A stretch of DNA of 64,000 nt, taken from NCBI GenBank assembly GCA_020628095.1, contig JAHDFP010000007.1:62001-126000 (forward strand), given 5' to 3'. Each line of letters opens with the position of its first letter. Positions within the stretch are counted from its first letter, which is position 1. Shown piece after piece: positions 58,033-64,000 of the stretch. A program made the translations under genes and the position numbers. This stretch comes from Saprospiraceae bacterium (GTDB lineage: Bacteria; Bacteroidota; Bacteroidia; Chitinophagales; Saprospiraceae). The notes beneath the pieces were generated by a model that saw nothing but the letters and a program-made list of their open reading frames with translations, ran no database searches and was not told the DNA's origin.

Positions 58033-58601
58033 TTTCCAGATAGGTTAGGTGCATTCATATCTCCAAACTTAATCATCTTATCGGGGTTATAAGAGTTGTC
58101 ATATTTAGAATACTTTCTAGAAGCATAATCTCCCATAAAGTCCTTGTAACGTGTTCCTACCTGACATACATTAACAAGTGTAGACTGATAAGTCATGGTA
58201 TCCGCAGCTATAGTGAAGGTCTTGCCATCTCCATAAGGCACGGTAGATAGATCAGATATATCCACTTCCAGAAAGTCCAATGAATCTTTTGCCGATTTAC
58301 GTATTTCTGTTCTTATAAAATCCTGTCCTGTCGGGTCATCTGGGTCACCAAGTATTTTTTCTATGGTTATGCTATCTGTATTGAGCGTATAGGCCAGTGA
58401 ATCGAAATTCTTAGCATATTTATCCGTGATCGCCTTATACATTTCTTGCGCGGTTCTGATATCCTCTAACTTGCCGATAACCGCTTTTTCGCGTTCCGTT
58501 TTAACCTCCTGAAACTTAATAGGCTCTTGTATATTGAGATATAAGAGATATACCAAAAAAGCACTAAGTACTGCCAAGAGAATTGTAATGATGGACTTCA
58601 T
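58020..58601 (-). CDS. Membrane-anchored hypothetical protein upstream of the DUF3822 gene
   Basis: A 193-residue protein with one N-terminal membrane span (IITILLAVLSAFLVYLLYLN) and a soluble domain whose start (EREKAVIGKLEDIRTAQEMY) resembles a type IV pilin-like helix. The rest contains TVPYGDGKTFTIAADTM. It overlaps the DUF3822 start by 13 bases. The family is common in Bacteroidota next to DUF3822 and RsmD, but I do not know a function. Confidence 0.75.
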   Translation of the reverse strand: MKSIITILLAVLSAFLVYLLYLNIQEPIKFQEVKTEREKAVIGKLEDIRTAQEMYKAITDKYAKNFDSLAYTLNTDSITIEKILGDPDDPTGQDFIRTEIRKSAKDSLDFLEVDISDLSTVPYGDGKTFTIAADTMTYQSTLVNVCQVGTRYKDFMGDYASRKYSKYDNSYNPDKMIKFGDMNAPNLSGNWGR

Positions 58602-58821
58602 TTAATCGATCCTTAATTGGTTAATAATTGAGAAATTACTCTCGATACGTCTAAGTTGTGAAATAAATAATTTTTCCACAGAAATCTTAATATTACAGCA
58701 TATACTATTAGATAATAGATGATAAAATATGTGGTTTTGGTGGTATAGAGATGGCTTTTTATTGATATTTTATCAGTAACCGTAGCTAATGAGAGGGAAT
58801 TGACCATCCTTATACGGGTTT

Positions 58822-58892
58822 AGTAGGCTTTTTATCTAACACTTCTAGGTAAGAGCCATATTTGGTTACCAATGCTCTTGATGTACAGAGCT
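58822..58892 (-). repeat. Hairpin spacer after higA (possible attC-like site)
   Basis: Directly after the higA stop, on the minus strand, AAGAGC and GCTCTT enclose TGG TAA CCA, a nested hairpin, and GTTAGAT near 58821 has the core-site form GTTRRRY. No clear partner box lies at the higA stop, so this site is weaker than those at 59836, 60638 and 61409. Confidence 0.35.
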
Positions 58893-58893
58893 T

Positions 58894-59289
58894 TTATCTT
58901 CTCACTAATTGATAATCTTGGACTAATACATGGGCAGTAAGATTCAACTTCTCTGATAATGCTCTTATCATTTGTACGGTCAACTTTCTTTTCCGATTAA
59001 GTACTTCTGAGACAATACTCTTGTTTCCTACTATCCCAACCAAATCTTTTTGTTTTAATTCTAATTCTTCCATTCTGATTTTAATGGCTTCTATGGGATC
59101 AGGCGCAGTAATAGGGTAATTCTCCTTCTCAAACTCGTCTATCAATAGAGCAAGTAGTTCTGCTTCTTTACCATCTCTGGAATCTGGTTTAGAGTCAAAT
59201 ATTTCCTCCATTCGAGAAAGTGCTTTTTCATATTCTTTCTCAGTCTTTATTATTTTAAATTCAAATTGTATCTGCGTCGATTTTGTCAT
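58894..59289 (-). CDS. higA: HigA-type antitoxin, XRE helix-turn-helix
   Basis: A 131-residue antitoxin. The C-terminal part is an XRE helix-turn-helix (KIRMEELELKQKDLVGIVGN, SIVSEVLNRKRKLTVQMIRA), and the N-terminal half is charged and likely binds the toxin. It overlaps the toxin gene by 29 bases, toxin first, the usual higBA order. It should neutralise HigB and repress the operon. Confidence 0.88.
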   Translation of the reverse strand: MTKSTQIQFEFKIIKTEKEYEKALSRMEEIFDSKPDSRDGKEAELLALLIDEFEKENYPITAPDPIEAIKIRMEELELKQKDLVGIVGNKSIVSEVLNRKRKLTVQMIRALSEKLNLTAHVLVQDYQLVRR

Positions 59290-59557
59290 ATTCTTTATGT
59301 GTTCCTATAAACCTTATAAACATCCATTGTTTATCGTAATTTATCTTTGCAATAAGCCTATAATCATTTCCCTTTATATTAAATACCACTCTCGAGTTCT
59401 TTAGGATTGTTACAGTCGCATAAAACTGTTTTATCTCGTTTGGTGTTTTCCAAGTTGCTTTACTCACAGTGTCATACCATGTTTCTAAGTAACTTCTGGA
59501 ATCTGGAAAATTTTCCCAGAACTCCCTTACTTTCCGCTTAGACAATATTCTCTTCAC
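59261..59557 (-). CDS. higB: HigB-type toxin (mRNA interferase)
   Basis: A 98-residue RelE/HigB toxin starting at GTG 59557 (MKRILSKRKVREFWENFPDS). Family landmarks: LETWYDTVSKATW, then SRVVFNIKGNDYRLIAKINY, and FIRFIGTHKEYDKI. Such toxins cut mRNA on the ribosome. A TACCTTCG, one base off the -7 consensus, lies about six bases before the start. The pair sits at one end of the cassette-like block. Confidence 0.9.
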   Translation of the reverse strand: MKRILSKRKVREFWENFPDSRSYLETWYDTVSKATWKTPNEIKQFYATVTILKNSRVVFNIKGNDYRLIAKINYDKQWMFIRFIGTHKEYDKIDADTI

Positions 59558-59887
59558 AAAACGAAGGTAAATACTATGTTTTCAATTTGCAAACATTTTT
59601 TTTACATGTCGTCTTGAGCTCTGAATAATGAAATGGTTTATACACCATTAAGGGAGTAAATAGATTTAGTAGACTTATGGATAAAATGGAAATCTATTTT
59701 ACTCTTCAGAATCTTGTAGAAATTGGTATCAGGAGTAAATTGATCTTATCGGAAACTTGTCTGCCTATGGTAGAATGGCAAAGAGTTTGGGACAAAATTT
59801 CTTCTTTCTTTGCATTCTTTAAAATACGAAAAACCTCTAACGTATCCTAAGTAGGTGTCGATATTTTGTCAACAGCCTCGCTTGTTA
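59558..59887. other. Intergenic region between the cassette gene and higB
   Basis: About 330 bases. It contains the attC-like site at 59834-59890, and a short plus-strand open frame (57 codons, 59677-59850) that I do not think is a gene, because it runs into that site. The rest is AT-rich with no other support for a gene. Confidence 0.45.
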
Positions 59888-59890
59888 TCA
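59834..59890 (-). repeat. attC-like site after the 59888 gene
   Basis: 57 bases, minus strand. It opens with TGATAAC at the stop of the 59888 gene (stop TGA included) and closes with CGTTAGAGG. TGTTGA / TCGACA form an inner stem. The 8-mer ATGATAAC is the exact reverse complement of GTTATCAT just before the same gene. Confidence 0.5.
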
Positions 59891-60631
59891 TCCGTATTTT
59901 ATTAGTTCCCAAAACTCTCCCAAATTAACTTTTTGTGATTTATATCTCTCAATTTCCAACTTTTCAGATCTCATTCTCTGAAAGTAATTTTCTTTATCGC
60001 AATTCATTTGTTTAGCTAATTTGGATGTGTAGTCTATCGACTTATATTCATTTCCCTTCTTTGTAATAATTAGCGCAATAGGTCTTTGCTTTGCTTTACC
60101 ATAGCCAATGAATTTATGATGTCCATCAAGAATAAAAAACATGTGTGAATTTTCAACATGAATAAGAATCATTGATGGCTTGAAACCTGTTAATATTTGC
60201 GTTTTGTAATTTTCAGCAATTTCGTCATCTATATCTCTCTGGGTTGGAGTAAAATCTTCACAACCACCATAGTAATCATAAGATACGTAGTTATCAGCAT
60301 TTGGAATATGAGTCATATAGATTCTGGTAGATAATACGTATTGCCCAAATTCATAATTTCCATAATTCAAAAAGTTCGAATAGTATTCGCATACTGCTAA
60401 AAATTCGCCTTCATTGGATATTCCTTTGTTTACAATTCTGTCTATTTCAATATTTCGTTTAATGTCATTTTCATTTATCCCCTTTGCGATGTGATATCTC
60501 CATGTTGAGCCAATTTCAGCAAACCAGCTATAATGAATAGGTTCATTCTTTAAGAACAGCATAGTTTCTTGTGCATTACCTGAAATCCTTAAGATTCCAT
60601 TCTTTCCATATATTTCCTTTTCGTATTTCAT
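59888..60631 (-). CDS. Hypothetical cassette protein with ParB-like LDGHHK motif
   Basis: A 247-residue soluble protein. The segment MILIHVENSHMFFILDGHHK then FIGYGKAKQRPIALIITKK resembles the ParB/sulfiredoxin-like fold (D/G-H-H), but the match is loose. The remainder is charged and rich in Tyr and Asn. It forms a single-gene unit flanked by attC-like sequences, a cargo-gene position; it may be a defence or adaptive gene, which is inference only. Confidence 0.6.
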   Translation of the reverse strand: MKYEKEIYGKNGILRISGNAQETMLFLKNEPIHYSWFAEIGSTWRYHIAKGINENDIKRNIEIDRIVNKGISNEGEFLAVCEYYSNFLNYGNYEFGQYVLSTRIYMTHIPNADNYVSYDYYGGCEDFTPTQRDIDDEIAENYKTQILTGFKPSMILIHVENSHMFFILDGHHKFIGYGKAKQRPIALIITKKGNEYKSIDYTSKLAKQMNCDKENYFQRMRSEKLEIERYKSQKVNLGEFWELIKYG

Positions 60632-60637
60632 TTATGA

Positions 60638-60688
60638 ATGATAACGGAATGATCATAGGTGGATGTACGAAGTATGCCGTCTTATCAT
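60638..60688 (-). repeat. attC-like site between the 60685 and 59888 genes
   Basis: Minus strand: starts ATGATAAGACGG at the stop of the 60685 gene and ends CCGTTATCAT, 17 bases before the 59888 start. The ends pair as ATGATAA..CGG / CCG..TTATCAT. The inner TACTTCGTA is a hairpin. Confidence 0.5.
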
Positions 60689-61398
60689 GTATTATAATCT
60701 GGCATTTTATTATTTAGCACATTTTGAATTGCTTTACTCACTTTGTTTAAGATTCTACTGTCCATAGGTGCTCGTGTTACTCTATGTTGATTAGTTATAA
60801 ATGTATCTACTTCACTTTTAGTTGGATACCTTAATCCATAAGTTGCAGTATAGTCCCAAACTATACCGTGGTAAAACCTTACAGTACCATGAGTACGAAA
60901 TTCAGATAGCGATTCGGTTTGTTCCCAAAATTCGACTGTTACTAAGTATTTAGATAGTGAATCAATAACAGCGGAATCGATCTCGTAATCTTTCGAATTT
61001 ATTATGTTTATACAGTTTATGTCAAGAACCTTGTTTCCAAGGTCTGGATGACAATCCAAATCTATTTGGTATTTAACTTTTTTACAATTAATCTTGATAG
61101 AAGTTGAATTGTTCAAGATTTGAATAACCTCAAAATATTTGGATTTCTCTCCAATCGTTTTGAATTGGTAGAGAATTTCGCCTTTTTCAAGTTTGACAGA
61201 ATCTGGATTTATTAATCCTACAAGTTCAAGTTGAACTTTTTCGTATTGATTCCACGCTTTCTGTCTGACTTCACTTTGCACTAAAGCCTGTTGCCATTCA
61301 ATTGAATCCTGACTTATATTCGGAATGGAACTACTTGATTCTTTTTTTGCATCATTACAGCTTATAAATAATATTGATATGAATATTAGTCTCTTCAT
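60685..61398 (-). CDS. Hypothetical lipoprotein, cassette gene
   Basis: A 237-residue lipoprotein (MKRLIFISILFISCNDAKKE, Cys at about 14). Mature part has IEWQQALVQSEVRQKAWNQY and later EFRTHGTVRFYHGIVWDYTA. I do not recognise the family. It is one unit of the cassette-like block, on the minus strand like its neighbours. Confidence 0.6.
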   Translation of the reverse strand: MKRLIFISILFISCNDAKKESSSSIPNISQDSIEWQQALVQSEVRQKAWNQYEKVQLELVGLINPDSVKLEKGEILYQFKTIGEKSKYFEVIQILNNSTSIKINCKKVKYQIDLDCHPDLGNKVLDINCINIINSKDYEIDSAVIDSLSKYLVTVEFWEQTESLSEFRTHGTVRFYHGIVWDYTATYGLRYPTKSEVDTFITNQHRVTRAPMDSRILNKVSKAIQNVLNNKMPDYNT

Positions 61399-61408
61399 TG
61401 TTTGCTTG

Positions 61409-61477
61409 ATGATAACGGTTAGTAAATGCGGCGTGACGGCGTTTAGCCGACATGATTGTCATGTACGTTGTTCTATG
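61409..61477 (-). repeat. attC-like site between the 61473 and 60685 genes
   Basis: Minus strand: starts CATAGAACAACG, overlapping the stop of the 61473 gene, and ends CCGTTATCAT before the 60685 start. ACATGA / TCATGT and CGGC / GCCG form two inner hairpins. Length 69 bases fits attC sites. Confidence 0.5.
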
Positions 61478-62092
61478 GCGTATTCAATTTTTCGTAAAAC
61501 CATCCGTTTTTGACAAGGAAATTATCTTTTCTTTTTCTTGCATCATCTATTTCTGTTGGTTCCCATTTTTCTTTCATACTATCGAAAACATAATTTAGTG
61601 AATTGCCTTGAAAGCACAAATCGATTTCTTCTTGAAATCTGCTATCTTCAAAATAGATTTGCATTTCACCGCCAAGTCGTTTGTTGTGTTTTTTGAAAAT
61701 TCATGAACTTCTTTCCAATATGTTTTACAGAATGCGTATTGCCTTTTTAAGTCCTCTTGATACTCTTCTTCAAACAAATTCCCTTTCCAGTATTTATATC
61801 TGCAACCATTATTGAAACTAAGGGTTTTTGCGTGAAAGTTTATCTCTGAGCAAAATTTAAAATTCGTCATAATCTTTACCTCTTTCCATCTTGTGAAATT
61901 TTGTTCCAAGTAATCTAACGCAACAAAATATTCGATTTGATTAGGGTTCTCGTGTTTGTTTTTTACTTCGTTTGATTGATAATTTCCGTTTTTGATTTTC
62001 ACATTAAAAATAGATTGAAATTGATTCACAACGTCTTCTCCAGAATTGAATTTGAGTTTATGACTTCCAATTATTTCTAATAGACTTCCCAT
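61473..62092 (-). pseudogene. Hypothetical cassette protein, frameshifted
   Basis: The protein begins MGSLLEIIGSHKLKFNSGED at 62092. Near 61674 one base is missing: the frame reads ...KNTTNDLAVKCKS to a stop at 61595, whereas the neighbouring frame continues GGEMQIYFEDSRFQEEIDLC to the TAG at 61473. Restored length is 206 residues, soluble. I do not recognise the family. The two frames fit one protein because the first 140 residues and the last 66 have no other partner and the gap is one base. Confidence 0.6.
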
Positions 62093-62110
62093 TTTTATTT
62101 TTTCTTATGA

Positions 62111-62163
62111 CATAGAACTAGCTTATAACAGGAATTTTTTAACACTTTATTCCTAGTTAACAG
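62111..62163 (-). repeat. attC-like hairpin at the right end of the cassette block
   Basis: AACTA / TAGTT (5 bp) and GGAAT / ATTCC (5 bp) form one stem with a 10-base one-sided bulge. On the minus strand it ends TAGTTCTATG; GTTCTATG is the exact reverse complement of CATAGAAC at the end of the 61473 gene. Confidence 0.5.
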
Positions 62164-62301
62164 CATTTTTATAGTTAAAACGTACTTTTTTGTCATTGCA
62201 AATTCCTATTTGATACTATACCTAAAGTACATAAGTGATTTTTTAATGCACTCAGTTTATTTACATCAGATTAGTTAACTTTCGTAGACAATTATTATCG
62301 A

Positions 62302-62766
62302 ATGAATAAACTGACGAAGGCTGTAGCAATCTCTATGACCATCTGGTTCTTAATATATTTTATCATTTTAAAGTACTCGCCAGAGTGGGCAACTTTAAAA
62401 GCATCAGTCAAACCAGATGACTCCCCTCCTTGGTATTTTATCATTCAAGACTTGAATACAGGCATTTCATCAGTTATTGGGCTCGTTATAAGCTTGATAG
62501 GGCTATTCATATTTCATAAGAAAATAGGACCACTCTCAATATTTTTAGTATACATAACTTTTCTTTTCTATGGCCCTCATATAGGAGATACCATCGTCAT
62601 CCTTAAGAATACTTCTGAAGTCTTTGATCCTGCGCTGGCTATTTCAGAATGGAAGTCTTATCAGGAATATTTCAATAATGCATGGCGTTCGTATGTTTAC
62701 TATTTATATTTATTCGTAATAACTCTATCATACATATACTTTCTGCGAAAAAAGCAGAGATCGTAA
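62302..62766 (+). CDS. Hypothetical membrane protein
   Basis: A 154-residue protein with four hydrophobic segments: AVAISMTIWFLIYFIILKYS, ISSVIGLVISLIGLFIFH, LSIFLVYITFLFYGPHIG and VYYLYLFVITLSYIYFL. The middle loop holds FDPALAISEWKSYQ. I recognise no family. It ends 42 bases before the tsaD promoter box. Confidence 0.65.
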   Translation: MNKLTKAVAISMTIWFLIYFIILKYSPEWATLKASVKPDDSPPWYFIIQDLNTGISSVIGLVISLIGLFIFHKKIGPLSIFLVYITFLFYGPHIGDTIVILKNTSEVFDPALAISEWKSYQEYFNNAWRSYVYYLYLFVITLSYIYFLRKKQRS

Positions 62767-62807
62767 GTGTCTAAAGGTCATCTGTAGTCTAACATTATCT
62801 ATCTCAC

Positions 62808-62815
62808 TATCTTTG
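62808..62815 (+). promoter_or_regulatory. -7 promoter element of tsaD
   Basis: TATCTTTG matches TAnnTTTG exactly and ends six bases before ATG 62822. A TTG start at 62813 would lie inside it. Confidence 0.65.
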
Positions 62816-62821
62816 TCAATA

Positions 62822-63841
62822 ATGAATCAAGAAAAGGCAGACCACATCACCATCCTCGCCATAGAGTCCTCTTGCGATGACACATCGGCATCCGTTATAA
62901 GGGATGGAAAAGTCCTAAGTAACATCATATCGACTCAGACCGCCCATGCGCAGTATGGTGGCGTCGTACCAGAAATGGCTTCGCGTGAGCATCAGATACA
63001 TATATTACCTGTCGTAGATACCGCACTTCAGGAAGCCCAGGTCAGAAAATCGGAACTATCAGCGATAGCTTTCACGAGAGGACCAGGCTTGCTCGGTAGT
63101 CTGATCGTCGGTGTCAATTTTGCTAAATCGTTGGCGCTGAGCCTTGATATTCCTTTGATAGATGTCCATCACATGCATGCGCATGTCTTGGCTCATTTTG
63201 CGGAGACGCCACATCCAGAGTTTCCTTTTTTGAGTCTGACTGTATCTGGCGGTCATACGCAGATCATCAAGGTCAACTCTCACACAGATATGGAAATATT
63301 GGGTCAGACACTGGATGACGCGGCAGGTGAGGCATTTGACAAAACCGGGAAGATGCTGGGACTACCCTATCCTGCTGGTCCGCATGTGGATAGATTGGCT
63401 CAGGAAGGTGAAGCGATATACGAATTTTCTAAAGCCAAGGTTGGACCTTACGAATTCAGTTTTTCTGGATTGAAAACTTCTGTGTTATACTTTCTTAGGA
63501 AAAAAATGGCAGACGATCCGGATTTCATCAAAAAGGAATTATCCAATATCTGTGCATCCGCGCAAAAAACAATATTGGATATGCTGATGGATAAGCTAAT
63601 CTATGCAAGCGAACAAACGGGCATCAAGCATGTATCCATCGCTGGTGGCGTCTCAGCCAATTCTGGGTTACGGAAGTATCTGAAAGATGTGTCAACTGAG
63701 AAAGGATGGACTTATTATATTCCAGATTTTCAATACTGTCGTGATAACGCGGCTATGATCGGCATTACGGCTTATTACAAGTATCTAAATCAAGATTTCT
63801 GTAACCATGACGTCTCGGCAGAAGCAAGATTAGCTTTTTAA
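62822..63841 (+). CDS. tsaD: tRNA N6-adenosine threonylcarbamoyltransferase
   Basis: Makes t6A37 in tRNAs that read ANN codons, together with TsaB, TsaC and TsaE. The protein is 339 residues (MNQEKADHITILAIESSCDD). Metal-binding His residues lie in DVHHMHAHVLAH; the ASKHA nucleotide-binding motifs FPFLSLTVSGGHTQI, ISGGVSANSGLR-type SIAGGVSANSGLRKYL and the final YCRDNAAMIG are intact. ATG 62822 is chosen over TTG 62813, which lies in the promoter box. Confidence 0.97.
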   Translation: MNQEKADHITILAIESSCDDTSASVIRDGKVLSNIISTQTAHAQYGGVVPEMASREHQIHILPVVDTALQEAQVRKSELSAIAFTRGPGLLGSLIVGVNFAKSLALSLDIPLIDVHHMHAHVLAHFAETPHPEFPFLSLTVSGGHTQIIKVNSHTDMEILGQTLDDAAGEAFDKTGKMLGLPYPAGPHVDRLAQEGEAIYEFSKAKVGPYEFSFSGLKTSVLYFLRKKMADDPDFIKKELSNICASAQKTILDMLMDKLIYASEQTGIKHVSIAGGVSANSGLRKYLKDVSTEKGWTYYIPDFQYCRDNAAMIGITAYYKYLNQDFCNHDVSAEARLAF

Positions 63842-63857
63842 TTACCGTTCATCTGAC

Positions 63858-64000
63858 TTAAGTATCCTTCTGTGCATCTAAGATTTTCTTTTTCAGAATA
63901 TTGAATTCTTCTTCTGTCAGAGCACCCTCATTTTTCATTTTGGTAATAGATTCCAGTTGGGCTACAAAATCTTTGGGTTTAGCTGATGTGGGTTCAGTAA
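63858..64000 (-). CDS. SHOCT-domain protein, C-terminus only
   Basis: The minus strand from the right edge is open for 46 codons to TAA at 63860-63858. The end reads FVAQLESITKMKNEGALTEE, then EFNILKKKILDA, the short helical SHOCT domain that often closes membrane or regulatory proteins. The N-terminal part is outside the window, so the protein cannot be named further. Confidence 0.75.
   Translation of the reverse strand, partial: TEPTSAKPKDFVAQLESITKMKNEGALTEEEFNILKKKILDAQKDT

Noticed and set aside
58613-58807. 64-codon minus-strand frame with one hydrophobic segment just after the higA spacer
   Set aside because: No recognisable family and weak composition; it lies where intergenic sequence is expected. 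It could be a small membrane protein, but I cannot support it.
59677-59850. 57-codon plus-strand frame between the 59888 gene and higB
   Set aside because: It runs into the attC-like site and has no signature; probably chance.

Overview
The window looks like a chromosome segment of a Bacteroidota bacterium, most likely a marine Saprospiria- or Flavobacteriia-type organism; the genus cannot be read from the sequence. The evidence is the recurrent promoter element TAnnTTTG in front of genes (6194, 6759, 14324, 24850, 29332, 41857, 62808 and, on the minus strand, 41628), almost no Shine-Dalgarno sites, Por/T9SS-type C-terminal tails on two secreted proteins, and families typical of the phylum (TamB, DUF4296, DUF3822, DUF4856, DUF6090, a FecA-like receptor with a carboxypeptidase-like N-terminal domain). 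Base composition is AT-rich, and the 58.6-62.2 kb segment looks richer in AT than the rest.

Layout. 0-6.1 kb: a cut-off DUF6624 gene, a DUF389 membrane protein, a patatin without a normal start codon, a lipoprotein, prfB with a programmed frameshift, and nrnA. 6.2-9.4 kb: ndk, then a methionine locus made of a Met/Cys-rich leader peptide, a terminator, metY and metX; metY carries a one-base frameshift and metX an in-frame TGA. 9.6-14.3 kb: small and membrane proteins of little-known role. 14.3-20.5 kb: a tight four-gene operon (DUF4856 lipoprotein, imelysin, HTTM membrane protein, TonB-dependent receptor), probably for uptake of iron or another metal. 20.5-34.7 kb: penicillin acylase, aroC, mutS2, a T9SS-exported cytochrome c peroxidase, two GNAT acetyltransferases, and a large T9SS-exported M60 metallopeptidase. 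34.8-45.9 kb: a GIY-YIG protein, tamB, folP, an M23 peptidase, a PhoR/PhoB-like two-component pair and a SixA-like phosphatase. 46-58.6 kb: OmpA protein, aquaporin, enoyl-CoA hydratase, flippase, glnS, argS, rsmD and a DUF3822 gene.

58.6-62.2 kb is an accessory block: higBA plus three single-gene units all on the minus strand. For two of these units the 8 bases just before the gene are the exact reverse complement of 8 bases at its stop codon; for the third 7 of 8 match. Hairpin-forming spacers of 50-70 bases lie between them. This is the organisation expected of integron gene cassettes (attC-like sites), with no integrase in view. The window closes with tsaD and the tail of a SHOCT-domain gene.

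Several genes carry single-base lesions (metY, metX, the 13.7 kb gene, the 61.5 kb gene), the patatin has lost a usable start, and RsmD has lost its catalytic Asp. Either these loci are decaying or the consensus sequence contains errors; raw reads would decide.
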